In this document: positions 26,780 through 36,025 of the stretch, piece by piece
How the letters are laid out: every line of letters starts with the position of its first letter
Numbering within the stretch: the first letter of the stretch is position 1
Source: Kutzneria sp. 744
GTDB lineage: Bacteria; Actinomycetota; Actinomycetes; Mycobacteriales; Pseudonocardiaceae
Length of the DNA stretch: 58,875 bases
Direction of reading: 5' to 3'
Assembly: GCF_000568255.1 (NCBI RefSeq)
Contig: NZ_KK037166.1
Coordinates: forward strand, 5,630,572-5,689,446
Translations under genes and position numbers: made by a program
Notes under the pieces: generated by a model
Databases searched by the model: none
What the model saw: only the letters and a program-made list of their open reading frames with translations
Told to the model about the DNA's origin: nothing

Positions 26780-27331
26780 GACTCTCCTCTTTGACTGCCT
26801 GCTAGCGCGGGTCCCCGACCACTGACCTGCCCTGCAATGTCACGTTCCGAGCGTCCACTCACCCAAAAGGACGCGTCCAGGCTCGTGACACATAGTCCGA
26901 ACGGGCGATTTGCGCCGCGCTCGGTGAAAGTCCTGTATGGAACGCGGCGACACGCTACTCGAATGAGTGACCCCTCTCGCGCACCGGCCACCGCATACGA
27001 CTTGACCTGCGGAAACGTCAGAAGACCGTGACACGACACGAAGATCGACTAGCCGAGTTGAACTCGGTTATCACCCTGCGTCACCAAAATCGTCGACCGG
27101 GTCCGTGAATCGCGGATCGCTCAAGTTATCCACAGGCCGACGTTTCCGCTGGTCACATCGACGCAAACGATTACGCGGTCATGAACCAGCAGGGATCTCG
27201 CGATGAGATCGTTATCCAACGGAGACAACTTGATCTCCACGCTACTCCGTTCGTGTCAAACGGTCACCTGCTCAGCGTCGTCAACATCACGTGTCGCGGG
27301 GGTGAACGAAACCGGGACCGGCGGGGACACT
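26780..27331. other. Long divergent intergenic region
   Basis: This 550-base gap separates the thioester-protein gene and coaA. It is less GC-rich than its neighbours and has no convincing gene on either strand. It should hold both promoters. It contains a perfect DnaA-box-like nonamer at 27126 and an imperfect GTTATCCAA at about 27210. Confidence 0.5.
27126..27134 (+). promoter_or_regulatory. DnaA-box-like nonamer
   Basis: TTATCCACA is identical to the consensus DnaA-binding nonamer. It lies alone in the region between 26780 and coaA. Confidence 0.4.
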
Positions 27332-28264
27332 GTGGACGTGACGCGAGCGCGCGATCTGACCCCGTACGTGGAGCTGGGGCGCGAACACTGGCGTGAGCTG
27401 CGCGCGGCCACGCCGATGAGCCTGACCTCGGACGAGCTGCATCGCCTGCAGGGTCTCGGCGACCGGGTGTCGCTCGACGAGGTCGCCGACATCTACCTGC
27501 CGCTGTCACGGCTGATCAACCTCCAGGTCGCCGCCCGCCAGCGGCTGCACGCCGCCACCACGACGTTCCTGGGCGAACCGTCCGAAAAGGTGCCTTTCAT
27601 CATCGGCGTCGCCGGCAGCGTCGCCGTCGGCAAGTCCACCACCGCCCGCATTCTCCAGGCGCTGCTGGCCCGGTGGAGCGACCATCCTCGGGTCGACCTC
27701 ATCACCACCGACGGCTTCCTGCTGCCCAACGCCGAGCTGGAGCGGCGGGGCCTGATGACACGCAAGGGTTTCCCCGAGAGCTACGACCGCCGGGCCCTCG
27801 TGCGCTTCGTCGCCGACGTCAAGGCCGGCGCGCCCGAGGTCGAGGCGCCCGTCTACTCCCACCTCAGCTACGACATCGTGCCCGGAACCCGGCAACTGGT
27901 GCGCAAGCCCGACATCCTCATCGTCGAGGGCCTCAACGTGCTCCAGCCCGGCGCCCGCCTCGCCGTGTCCGACCTGTTCGACTTCTCCCTCTACGTCGAC
28001 GCCCGCACCGACTGCATCCAGCAGTGGTACGTCAGCCGCTTCCTCAAGCTCCGCGACACCGCCTTCGCCAACCCCGCCTCGTACTTCCACCGCTACGCCT
28101 CGCTGACCGACGAGCAGGCCGTGGCCCGGGCGACGCAGATCTGGCAGGAGATCAACGAGCCCAACCTGGTCAACAACATCCGGCCCACCCGCGGCCGGGC
28201 GACCCTGGTGCTGCGCAAGGAAGCCGACCACTCCATCAGCCGCGTCCGGATGAAGAAGCTCTAG
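27332..28264 (+). CDS. coaA: Type I pantothenate kinase
   Basis: The roughly 310-residue enzyme catalyses the first step of CoA synthesis. The P-loop [38 protein letters not shown] (split) and SHLSYDI motifs are diagnostic of CoaA. The C-terminus ends in [16 protein letters not shown], as usual. An in-frame GTG at 27332 with GGGGA upstream gives the normal length; the frame is open 43 codons further back, but that text is not CoaA-like. Confidence 0.95.
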   Translation: MDVTRARDLTPYVELGREHWRELRAATPMSLTSDELHRLQGLGDRVSLDEVADIYLPLSRLINLQVAARQRLHAATTTFLGEPSEKVPFIIGVAGSVAVGKSTTARILQALLARWSDHPRVDLITTDGFLLPNAELERRGLMTRKGFPESYDRRALVRFVADVKAGAPEVEAPVYSHLSYDIVPGTRQLVRKPDILIVEGLNVLQPGARLAVSDLFDFSLYVDARTDCIQQWYVSRFLKLRDTAFANPASYFHRYASLTDEQAVARATQIWQEINEPNLVNNIRPTRGRATLVLRKEADHSISRVRMKKL

Positions 28265-28276
28265 CCCGACGACAAC

Positions 28277-29188
28277 TCAGGCCCAGCGCTGGGCGATGGC
28301 GGCGCACTGGGCGCGGAGGGCGTCCAGGACGATGGGGAGCAACGGGTTGGTGTTGCTGGGGCGGTGCAGGGCGAGGATGCGGCGGAAGACGTCGGAGTCG
28401 GCGATGCGCAGGACGCCGAGGCCGGTGTCGATGCCGAGGGCCAGGCGGGGCACGACGGCGACGCCGAGGCCGCGCCGGACGAGGGAGCAGACGACGCCGT
28501 AGTCGTTGCTGCGCAAGGTGATGCGTGGGACGAAGCCAGCGGCGGCGCAGAGGCGTTCCAGGGACTTGGAGCCGGCAGTGTCGCTGCGGGTGCAGATCCA
28601 GCGCTCGTCGGCGACCTCCACAAGGGACGCGTCGCCGCGAGTGGCCAGCCGATGGCCGGGCGCGGTGACGAGAACGAGCGGCTCGGACAGCAGCGGGGTG
28701 GCGACGAGCTCCCGGGGCCACGTCCGGGGATCGAGGTCGTAGCCGAAAACGACGGCGACGTCACGGTCGCCGTCCAGCACGCCGGCGAGGACCTCGTCAG
28801 GCTCGCCCTCGTCCAGCAGGACGTCGGCACCGGGGCGGCGTTCGACGATGGCGGCCAATGTGGAGGCCATGATCCGGGCGTTGGCGGTGGCGAAGCTGGC
28901 CAGCCGCAAGGTGCCGGCGTCGCCGCGGGTGAGGGCCCGCACCTCACGCTCCAGTTCGGACAGTGCGGCGAGCGCGTCCCGGCTCAACAGGGCCATCCGC
29001 TCGGCGATGGCGGTGGGGCGGACGCTGCGCGCGGAGCGCTCGAACAGCTGGGCGCCGACAGCCCGTTCCAACATGGCGATCTGCTGCGAGACGGCGGAAG
29101 TCGTGTAGCCGAGCAGGCGCGCGGTCTCGGCGAACGAGCCGGTGCGGACCGCCTCGGTCAGGGTGCGCAGATGGATGGGGTTCAGCAT
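28277..29188 (-). CDS. LysR family transcriptional regulator
   Basis: The 303-residue protein has an N-terminal winged HTH (LRTLTEAVRTGSFAETARLL, then TTSAVSQQIAMLE) and a periplasmic-binding-like effector domain. It ends 12 bases past coaA on the other strand. Its ATG overlaps the stop of the upstream oxidase gene by one base (TGATG), so it is cotranslated with that enzyme and probably controls it. Confidence 0.9.
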   Translation of the reverse strand: MLNPIHLRTLTEAVRTGSFAETARLLGYTTSAVSQQIAMLERAVGAQLFERSARSVRPTAIAERMALLSRDALAALSELEREVRALTRGDAGTLRLASFATANARIMASTLAAIVERRPGADVLLDEGEPDEVLAGVLDGDRDVAVVFGYDLDPRTWPRELVATPLLSEPLVLVTAPGHRLATRGDASLVEVADERWICTRSDTAGSKSLERLCAAAGFVPRITLRSNDYGVVCSLVRRGLGVAVVPRLALGIDTGLGVLRIADSDVFRRILALHRPSNTNPLLPIVLDALRAQCAAIAQRWA

Positions 29189-30330
29189 CAGACGCAGTTC
29201 AGTTCGGGACGATCCGAACTGCTGGCGAACCGGTCGGCGGACAGCCCGTCCACGTCGACCACGGGCGGCACGCCGAGCACGAGGTCCCGCAGCACCTCGC
29301 CGACGGCCGGCCCCTGAAGGAAGCCGTGCCCCGAAAAGCCGGTCGCGTACAACAGCCGGCTGACGTCACGGGATTCGCCGATCAGGGCGTTGCGGTCGGG
29401 GCTCATCTCGTACAGCCCGGCCCACCGGTGCGCGATGCCGACATCGGCCAGCCCCGGCGCGCGTCGCTGCACGGCCTCGGCCAGCCCCGGCAGCCACTCG
29501 TCGTCGGTGCTGAGGTGGAAACCCGGTTCCTGGTCCGGATCGGACATTCCGACCAGCAGCCCCGGCCCCTCGGGATGGAAGTAGAACGACGTGCCGAAGT
29601 CGATGGTCATCGGCAGATCCGCCGGTAGGTCGGGCATTTCGGACGTCACGATGATCTGCCGCCGCAACGGCACGACCGGCAGCGGCACTCCGGCCATCTC
29701 GCCGACGGTCGCCGACCACGCGCCGGCCGTCACGACCACTGTTGACGTGTCGACAAGTCCCTCTGTCGTCCGAACACCGGTGATCATGCCGTCCACCACC
29801 TCGATCCCGTTGACCGTGCAGTGCTGACGGATCCGAGCGCCGAGCCGCCGGGCGCCACGGGCGTAACCCTGGACCACGGCCTCGGGTGTGCAGTGACCGT
29901 CCGTCGGCGAGAACGCCGCCGCGAGCAGCCCGTCCCCGACGACCAGCGGCGACAGTTCGATCGCCTGCTCGACGGTCAGCATCCGGCTCGGCACACCCAG
30001 CTCGTTCTGGAGCCGGACGCCGGCCTCGAAGGCGGCCACGTCGGACTCGTCGTCGAGCAGGAACAGGTAGCCGTGCTGGCGCAGGTCGATCTCCGTGCCG
30101 GGCCGCTCGCGGAATCGTTCGAACGCCGTGAGCGAGCGCCGGGCCAGCTCGATGTTGGCCGGGTCGGAGAACTGGGCACGCACGCCGCCGGCCGCCCGGC
30201 AGGTGCTGCCGGAGCCGAGTTCGTCGCGTTCCACCAGCAGCACGTCGACCCCGGCCTCGGCGAGGTGGAAGGCGGTCGACAGCCCCATCACACCACCGCC
30301 GACGACGACCACTTCGGCTCGCTCGGTCAT
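29188..30330 (-). CDS. FAD-dependent amino-acid oxidase/dehydrogenase (sarcosine oxidase beta-like)
   Basis: The roughly 380-residue DAO-family flavoprotein has the ADP-binding VVVVGGGVMGLSTAFHL and the SoxB-like stretch FSPTDGHCTPEAVVQGYARGA. The C-terminus has GLYEMSPDRNALIGE and FSGHGFLQGPAVGE. The family oxidises N-methyl or cyclic amino acids such as sarcosine, glycine or proline; the substrate is not decidable. I prefer the ATG at 30330; an in-frame ATG at 30339 also exists. Confidence 0.82.
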   Translation of the reverse strand: MTERAEVVVVGGGVMGLSTAFHLAEAGVDVLLVERDELGSGSTCRAAGGVRAQFSDPANIELARRSLTAFERFRERPGTEIDLRQHGYLFLLDDESDVAAFEAGVRLQNELGVPSRMLTVEQAIELSPLVVGDGLLAAAFSPTDGHCTPEAVVQGYARGARRLGARIRQHCTVNGIEVVDGMITGVRTTEGLVDTSTVVVTAGAWSATVGEMAGVPLPVVPLRRQIIVTSEMPDLPADLPMTIDFGTSFYFHPEGPGLLVGMSDPDQEPGFHLSTDDEWLPGLAEAVQRRAPGLADVGIAHRWAGLYEMSPDRNALIGESRDVSRLLYATGFSGHGFLQGPAVGEVLRDLVLGVPPVVDVDGLSADRFASSSDRPELNCV

Positions 30331-30340
30331 GTGATTCACG

Positions 30341-30667
30341 CTAAGCCAGGATCACCGCGAGCACGCCGGCAAACAACCCGATTAGCGCACACAGCGCAGC
30401 GCCGATACGGGGGTACGGCCGACCGGGCACCCACCGGAGCACCGGCACCAGGATCTGCGACACGGCCAGCGACGCCACCACCAGCACGACGATCGAGCGC
30501 AGCCCGCCGCCGGTGAAGCTGGTCGGCACCTGCGGCAGGAACAGCGCGGTCGCCGCGATCACCGACAGCCAGATCGACACCACCGGCCCGACCGTCACCA
30601 CGAGCATCAGCAGCGCGAACAGGTGCGCGGCGCGTTGCTCCTTCACGAGCCCAACCGTAGTTGCCAT
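30341..30667 (-). CDS. Small three-segment membrane protein
   Basis: The 108-residue protein has hydrophobic segments at about 15-45, 57-80 and 87-107. No family is recognised. It lies just upstream of the oxidase-LysR pair on the same strand with almost no gap, so it may be the first gene of a three-gene unit and could help transport or sense the oxidase substrate (inference from position only). Confidence 0.6.
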   Translation of the reverse strand: MATTVGLVKEQRAAHLFALLMLVVTVGPVVSIWLSVIAATALFLPQVPTSFTGGGLRSIVVLVVASLAVSQILVPVLRWVPGRPYPRIGAALCALIGLFAGVLAVILA

Positions 30668-30789
30668 GGGCGGCAGGCGGGGCGCCCATCCCCCGCCGGC
30701 CGCCCATGTCCTGCTCGCCCGGCCGATCCCACTGTGGCACCGAGGGCGTCACACGCTGGGGTGGAGCTTGGACGCTCGAATCGGTGAAA

Positions 30790-30812
30790 ATATATTGTTC
30801 AACGGTTATCGC
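30790..30812 (+). promoter_or_regulatory. AT-rich promoter/operator region of the GntR gene
   Basis: A locally AT-rich patch with ATATTGTTCAACGG lies about 20 bases before the GntR ribosome site. TTGT-TCA-ACGG resembles the FadR-subfamily half-site pattern TNGT-N3-ACNA, with one mismatch. It could be autoregulatory. Confidence 0.3.
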
Positions 30813-30825
30813 CGAAAGGGGTCTC

Positions 30826-31512
30826 GTGGCTGATCCGACCGGCGGACCGGTGGAGCTGCTCGCCGCCGACCGCCTACAGCTGGACCGCGTCAGCACCGCG
30901 GAACGCGTCGCCGACGTGCTGCGCACCAGGATCACCGTGGGTGACCTGCCGCCGGGCACCCGCCTGTCCGAGGAGGCGATCGGCGCCGCGCTCGGCGTCT
31001 CCCGCAACACGCTGCGCGAGGCGTTCCGGCTGCTCACCCACGAGCGGCTGCTGGTGCACGAGCTGAACCGCGGCGTGTTCGTACGCACCCTGACCCAGGA
31101 CGACGTCACCGACCTGTACCGGCTGCGCAAGGTCGTCGAGTGCGGCGCGCTGCGCTACGCCGAGGTGACCGCCGAGGACATCCGGCGTGTGCACCTGGTC
31201 GTGGACGAGGCCGTCGCGGCGGCCGAGCAGTCCGATTGGGCCGCGGTCGGCACCCACAACCTGCGGTTCCACCAGGCGCTGTGCGAGCTCGCCGGCAGCC
31301 CAAGGGTCGTCGACATGATGCGCGGCATCCTCGCCGAGCTCCGGCTGGTCTTCCACGTGATGGGCGACCCGCAGCGGTTCCACGAGCCGTACATCAAGCG
31401 CAACCGGGAGATCCTGGTCGCGCTGGCCGAGGAGGGCCGGGAGCGGGCCGAACAGATGCTCGCCGAGTACCTGGACGACGCCGAACGGCAGCTCAGGCAG
31501 GCTTATCTGTGA
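30826..31512 (+). CDS. GntR family regulator (FCD/FadR subfamily)
   Basis: From the GTG at 30826 (AAAGGGG just upstream) the product is 228 residues. The winged HTH contains LPPGTRLSEEAIGAALGVSRNTLREAFRLL in two parts. The FCD effector domain follows, with metal-site residues in LRKVVE, NLRFHQAL and the C-terminal H region. Its 3' end overlaps the converging lyase gene by 20 bases. Confidence 0.9.
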   Translation: MADPTGGPVELLAADRLQLDRVSTAERVADVLRTRITVGDLPPGTRLSEEAIGAALGVSRNTLREAFRLLTHERLLVHELNRGVFVRTLTQDDVTDLYRLRKVVECGALRYAEVTAEDIRRVHLVVDEAVAAAEQSDWAAVGTHNLRFHQALCELAGSPRVVDMMRGILAELRLVFHVMGDPQRFHEPYIKRNREILVALAEEGRERAEQMLAEYLDDAERQLRQAYL

Positions 31513-32987
31513 CGCGCTTGTCCGTGACGCGCCGGAGCTGATCGGGCATCTCCAGGTGCTCGCCGGTGAGCAGGGCGCTGGCCGTCATCAGATCCACGGT
31601 CAGCGGCCGGTCCACGGTCTCCGTCGGCAGCACGGCCACCGCGTTGTCGAACGCGGCACGCAGCTCGACGCTGTTGTTCGGGTGCATCTGCCGCATCCGC
31701 AGCACGCGCGCGCTCGCGATCAGCTCACATGCCAGCACGATCACGAAGTGCGGCACCACTTCGCCGGTCATCCGCGCCGACTGGGCCGAGAAGCTGGCGT
31801 GCTCCTCGACGCCGCGGGACAGCGTGGCGTGGCCGAGCACCGCGGGCATCGCCATCGACCGGAAGCTTGCCAGCGATGCCGCCGCCGTGTACTCGATGAC
31901 CATCAGGCCCGAGCTGCCGCTGGCCTCATCGGCCGCGAAGGGCCGCAGGCCCGTGTAGTTCGGCTCGCACAGCATCGCCAGCCGGCTCACCGACAGCTGC
32001 GCCGTCTGGAGGGCCGACAGCCGCGCCTTGTCCAGGGCCAGGCTGAGCGTGATGCTGTGGAATCCGCCGTGGTGGAAGACGTCGCCGTCGAGCACCGACA
32101 CCAGCGGGTTCTCCGCGCCGGCGTTGATCTCCACGGTGAGCACCTGCTCCAGCGCCAGCAGGCCGTCTGCCGCCTCCCCGTGGACCTGCGGGAAACACCG
32201 CAGGCCGAACGGATCCTGCACGCGCGCCGGCGTGTGCGTGATCTCGCCCAGCAGGTCACGGATGCGGCGCGCCACCAGCTGGCTGCCGTGGTGCGGCCTC
32301 GACTGGTGCACGACCTCGGCGAACGGCTCCACCGAGCCGTCCACCGCGAGCAGCGAGAGCGCCGCCGTCGTGCACGTCTGGTCCAGCAGCGCCGACAGCT
32401 GGCCCGAGGCCAGCACCGCCTGGCCGATCGTCAGGGCATTGCTGGACAGGAACGCCAGCGCGTCCGACGTCGCGAAGTCGATCGGGGGCAACGGGTGCGG
32501 GCCCATCCAGGGCTGTTCGCCGAGCAGCGTCAACGCCAGCTCCGCCAACGCCGTCAGGTCGCCCGTGCCGATCGCGCCGATCGAGTGCACCTGCGGGTAG
32601 CAGCGCGCGTTGAGGGCCAGCACCACCGCGTCCAGCACGTGTTCCGACACCCCGGAGTGACCGGCGAGGATCTGGTTGGCGCGGACGATCATTCATCGCC
32701 CGCGCCTCCGTCTCCGGGATCAGCGGACCCGTGCCTCCCGCGTGGCTGCGGAGCAGGCGGCGGCCGAACGCCGCGACCTCCTGCTCCTCCACGCTCACCA
32801 TGCGGTTGGCGCCCACACCCGTGGTGCGGCCGTAGACCGGCCGGCGGCCCGTGACCTCCTGCGCCAGGTCCGCCGCCCGTTTCACCCACTCCCGTGCTGT
32901 CGGGTCGATGCTCACCGGTTCGCCGCGGACGGCGACCGCGATCACCTCCGCACACGTCAACGACTTGCCGTCGAGCACAACTGCCAC
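31493..32987 (-). CDS. HAL/PAL-family ammonia-lyase homologue with altered MIO tripeptide, frameshifted
   Basis: The N-terminal part (from 32987) has YGRTTGVGANRM and RSHAGGTGPLIPETEARAM. Near 32692 the frame slips by one and continues with IVRANQILAGHSGVS and the rest of a roughly 500-residue lyase, including DPFGLRCFPQVHG, EINAGAENPLV and ASGSSGLMVIEYTAAA. The sequence at the shift is ATGAATGATCG, which looks like a four-base duplication. The A-S-G tripeptide that forms the MIO cofactor reads G-T-G (SIGAIGTGDL), so standard lyase chemistry is doubtful. The substrate is unknown; a histidine-lyase label is not justified. Confidence 0.8.
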
Positions 32988-33005
32988 GTTCCGAAGGTTA
33001 ACTCC

Positions 33006-33383
33006 TCAACAACCGCAGTCCAGTGCCGTGAGCGGATCGGGTTTCCTCAGCTCCTCACCCGCGTCCGTGCGCACCGGAAAGCCCTCCCTGATCCAGTACT
33101 CGATGCCGCCGATCATCTCCCGCACCTGGAACCCCTCGGCGGCCAGCTTCGCCGCCGCCTTCGTGGCCCCGTTGCATCCCGGTCCCCAGCAGTACGTCAC
33201 CACCGGCACATCCAGCCTCAGGTCCGCGTCTTCCAGCCGCACCGCCCCCGGGATCCGCCCTTGCCCCCACGCCTGCGCGCTCCGGGTGTCGACCAGCACG
33301 AACCCCGGCTCCCCACTGCTCAGCGCCTTCTGCACGTCACTCACGTCCGTCTGGAAGGCCAGCCGCATCTCGAAGAAGTTCAT
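33006..33383 (-). CDS. Single-domain rhodanese-like sulfurtransferase
   Basis: The 125-residue protein has FVLVDTRSAQAWGQGRIPGAV and the active-site loop YCWGPGCNGATKAAA with a catalytic Cys, then IGGIEYWIREGFPV. It ends in a DCGC tail that may bind metal or sulfur. It is divergent from the AsnC-type regulator at 33483, which is a natural candidate to control it. Confidence 0.87.
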   Translation of the reverse strand: MNFFEMRLAFQTDVSDVQKALSSGEPGFVLVDTRSAQAWGQGRIPGAVRLEDADLRLDVPVVTYCWGPGCNGATKAAAKLAAEGFQVREMIGGIEYWIREGFPVRTDAGEELRKPDPLTALDCGC

Positions 33384-33482
33384 GCCACTGACGCTATTTC
33401 GAGGCCCGCCTTCGCTGAACCCATGATCCACGGCCTTCCGGCTGTCCCGCCAGCCTTTCCATGGCACTCTCGCTTCGTGACC

Positions 33483-33935
33483 ATGGATTCCCTCGACTCC
33501 ACCGACTGGCGCATCCTGGAGGCGCTCCAGGCCGACGGCCGCGCCTCCTACGCCGAGCTCGCCCGCGCCGTCTCCATGTCCCCCAGCGCCGTCACCGAGC
33601 GCGTCCGCCGCCTCGAGGAGTCCGGCGTCATCACCGGCTACTCCGCCGTCCTCGACCCCGACCGCCTCGGCCTGTCGATCATGGCCTTCGTCCGCCTTCG
33701 CTACCCCACCAACAACTACCGGCCCTTCCACGCCCTCGTCGACTCCACCCCCGAGGTCGTCGAGGCCCATCACGTCACCGGCGAGGACTGCTTCGTCCTC
33801 AAGGTCCTCGCCCGCTCCATGCGCCACCTGGAGGAGGTCACCGGCCGCATCTCCACCCTCGGCCCCGTAACCACCACCATCGTCTATTCCAGCCCACTGC
33901 CCCGCCGTCCCCTGTCCCAGAACCCCGGCATCTAA
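33483..33935 (+). CDS. Lrp/AsnC family regulator
   Basis: The 150-residue protein has an N-terminal HTH (LDSTDWRILEALQADGRASY, then SMSPSAVTERVRRLEESGVI) and an AsnC ligand/oligomerisation domain with HHVTGEDCFVLKVLARS. The ATG at 33483 is the usual start; GTG at 33477 is in frame too. Codon use is extremely C-ending, slightly more so than its neighbours. Confidence 0.92.
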   Translation: MDSLDSTDWRILEALQADGRASYAELARAVSMSPSAVTERVRRLEESGVITGYSAVLDPDRLGLSIMAFVRLRYPTNNYRPFHALVDSTPEVVEAHHVTGEDCFVLKVLARSMRHLEEVTGRISTLGPVTTTIVYSSPLPRRPLSQNPGI

Positions 33936-34056
33936 CCGCTACGAACAGAACGAAAACCCAAAGAAGCAAGGGACCCAAAGCCAAGAGAGCAGACGAAAAG
34001 AGGAAGACGGCCAGAGCACAAGCAACTCGCCGACACAACAACGTCAAGAGACATCC

Positions 34057-34097
34057 CGATGGCGCAGCCGAGCGCGAGCCCGATGGCGCAGCCGAGC
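34057..34097 (+). repeat. Short tandem duplication
   Basis: CGATGGCGCAGCCGAGC occurs twice with a 24-base period (34057 and 34081), directly before the longer dispersed repeat. There is no gene between 33936 and the tRNA region. Confidence 0.6.
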
Positions 34098-34101
34098 AAG
34101 G

Positions 34102-34184
34102 GCGACGCGAAGCGAGCCCGAAGGGGGCCAGGGGGGCGAAGCCCGCCCTGGCTTGGGGTGTGGGGCGAGAGCCCCACAAAACAC
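34102..34184. repeat. Dispersed intergenic repeat, copy 1
   Basis: An 83-base GC-rich element runs from GCGACGCGAAGCGAGCCCGA through GGGGGGCGAAGCCC to GGGGCGAGAGCCCCACA. It is nearly the same as the element at 41200-41286. Several short dyads suggest a structured RNA or bound DNA. It lies just past the terminator of tRNA-Arg. Confidence 0.8.
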
Positions 34185-34190
34185 AAAGCA

Positions 34191-34225
34191 AGAGGCCTGT
34201 CGGCGTTTTCCGCCGACAGGCCTCT
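34191..34225 (-). terminator. Terminator of the tRNA-Ser(GCT)/tRNA-Arg unit
   Basis: A perfect 15-bp stem (AGAGGCCTGTCGGCG and complement) is followed on the minus strand by TGCTTTGTGTTTTG. It lies 14 bases past tRNA-Arg. Confidence 0.8.
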
Positions 34226-34239
34226 CCCACTCTTGCGCG

Positions 34240-34312
34240 TGCGCCCGAAGGGATTCGAACCCCTAACCTTCTGATCCGTAGTCAGATGCTCTATCCGTTG
34301 AGCTACGGGCGC
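34240..34312 (-). tRNA. tRNA-Arg(ACG)
   Basis: On the minus strand GCGCCCG pairs with CGGGCGC. The loop CTACGGA within TCTGA/TCAGA gives anticodon ACG, the substrate of TadA. The T arm is GGGGTTCGAATCCC. CCA is not encoded. Confidence 0.95.
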
Positions 34313-34347
34313 TTGTTCAGTTGTCATCCTAGCAGAGCAGGATGTTG

Positions 34348-34436
34348 CGGAGGCTCCGGGATTTGAACCCGGGATGGGGGTGAACCCAAACCGCATTAGC
34401 AGTGCGGCGCCATAGACCAGACTAGGCGAAGCCTCC
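34348..34436 (-). tRNA. tRNA-Ser(GCT)
   Basis: On the minus strand GGAGGCT pairs with AGCCTCC. The loop CTGCTAA within CCGCA/TGCGG gives anticodon GCT. A class II variable arm is present. It reads AGC/AGU and lies 35 bases upstream of tRNA-Arg, probably in one transcript. Confidence 0.95.
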
Positions 34437-34628
34437 CCGGAGCCCTCGGCTACCGTCGATAAGACTACACACTCGGGGCGCAGGCACCAAAACGGGGGGT
34501 CAGAGGGGGTGTGACCTGCGCGGACGGCCTGAGGGGTGTGGCGCGGGCCACGTCCGGTCGGAGGTGGACGCCCGTGGCGCGCGGTCACTAGCGTGAACGG
34601 GTCCACATCGGCGTGGCGGGGAGTGACA

Positions 34629-35381
34629 ATGGACAAGGTTCGGCCGTCCGCGGCTGACGCGGTCAGTGATCTGCCGGCGGGGGCGACCCTCGCCGTCGGC
34701 GGATTCGGGTTGTGTGGGATTCCCAGCGATCTGATCAGGGCGGTACACGCCCTCGGGGTCGATGATCTGAAGGTCGTGTCCAACAACTGCGGCGTGGACG
34801 ACTGGGGCCTCGGCGTCCTGCTCCACGACCGCCGGATATCGCGGATGACCTCCTCGTACGTGGGTGAGAACAAGGAATTCGCCCGCCAGTACCTGTCGGG
34901 GGAGCTGGAGGTGGAGCTGGTTCCGCAGGGCACGCTGGCGGAGCGGCTGCGGGCGGGTGGCTGCGGCATCCCGGCGTTCTTCACGCCGGCGGGTGGCGGC
35001 ACGCAGATCGCGGAGGGCGGCCTGCCCTGGCGGTACAGCGCGGACGGCGGGGTGGCGGTGGCGTCGCCGCCGAAGGAGACGCGCGCGTTCGGCGGCCGGG
35101 ATTACGTGCTGGAAGAGGCGATCACCACTGACTTCGCGCTGGTTCGGGCGGCGAAGGGCGATCGGCACGGGAATCTGGTCTTCGACAAGTCGGCGATGAA
35201 CTTCAACCCGTTGTGCGCGATGGCCGGCAAGGTCACGGTGGCCGAGGTGGAACAGCTGGTGGAGCCGGGCGAGCTGGACCCGGAGCACGTGCACCTACCA
35301 GGCATTTTCGTGCAGCGCGTGGTGCTGGTGACGGACAACGAGAAGCGGATCGAGCGCCGTACCGTGAGGGAGGCCCAGTGA
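34629..35381 (+). CDS. scoA: 3-oxoacid CoA-transferase subunit A
   Basis: The 250-residue alpha subunit has the [13 protein letters not shown] coenzyme-binding region, [11 protein letters not shown] and [14 protein letters not shown], typical of succinyl-CoA:3-ketoacid CoA-transferase. It activates acetoacetate or a related oxoacid using succinyl-CoA. ATG at 34629; its stop overlaps the subunit B start by one base. Confidence 0.93.
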   Translation: MDKVRPSAADAVSDLPAGATLAVGGFGLCGIPSDLIRAVHALGVDDLKVVSNNCGVDDWGLGVLLHDRRISRMTSSYVGENKEFARQYLSGELEVELVPQGTLAERLRAGGCGIPAFFTPAGGGTQIAEGGLPWRYSADGGVAVASPPKETRAFGGRDYVLEEAITTDFALVRAAKGDRHGNLVFDKSAMNFNPLCAMAGKVTVAEVEQLVEPGELDPEHVHLPGIFVQRVVLVTDNEKRIERRTVREAQ

Positions 35382-36025
35382 TGGGGTGGAGCAGGCAGGA
35401 GATCGCCGCCCGGGCCGCGCGTGAGCTCCAGGACGGCCAGTACGTGAACCTGGGTATCGGCCTGCCGACGCTGGTGCCGAACTACCTGCCCGAGGGCGTG
35501 ACGGTGGTGCTGCACAGCGAGAACGGCATTCTGGGCACCGGCCCGTACCCGACGGACGACGCGGTGGATCCGGATCTGATCAACGCGGGCAAGGAGACGG
35601 TGACGACGCTGCCGGGCGCCGCCTTCTTCGACTCGGCGCTGTCGTTCGGCATGATCCGCGGCGGCCACATCGACACGGCGATCCTGGGCGCGATGCAGGT
35701 GTCGGCCTCGGGTGACCTCGCGAACTGGGCGATCCCGGGCAAGCTGATCAAGGGCATGGGCGGGGCGATGGACCTGGTGCACGGGGCCCGCCGGGTGATC
35801 GTGATCATGGAGCACACCGCCAAGGACGGCTCGCCGAAGATCCTCAAGGAGTGCTCGCTGCCGTTCACCGGCCGCGGTGTGGTGCAGCGGATCATCACGG
35901 ATCTGGCGGTGCTCGACGTCACGCCGGACGGTCTGCGGCTGGTCGAGCTGGCGCCGGGCGTGTCGGTGGACGACGTCCGAGCGGCCACCGAGCCGGAGAT
36001 CTCGGTGGCCGCCGGGGTCGCCTGA
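35381..36025 (+). CDS. scoB: 3-oxoacid CoA-transferase subunit B
   Basis: The 214-residue beta subunit has the catalytic glutamate in SENGILG (about residue 47), preceded by [31 protein letters not shown] is also diagnostic. The TGATG junction with subunit A gives equal translation of both halves of the enzyme. Confidence 0.94.
   Translation: MGWSRQEIAARAARELQDGQYVNLGIGLPTLVPNYLPEGVTVVLHSENGILGTGPYPTDDAVDPDLINAGKETVTTLPGAAFFDSALSFGMIRGGHIDTAILGAMQVSASGDLANWAIPGKLIKGMGGAMDLVHGARRVIVIMEHTAKDGSPKILKECSLPFTGRGVVQRIITDLAVLDVTPDGLRLVELAPGVSVDDVRAATEPEISVAAGVA

Noticed and set aside
31493-32987. Histidine utilisation gene hutH
   Set aside because: The MIO tripeptide is altered and no other histidine-degradation gene is nearby, so a specific substrate call is not supported.
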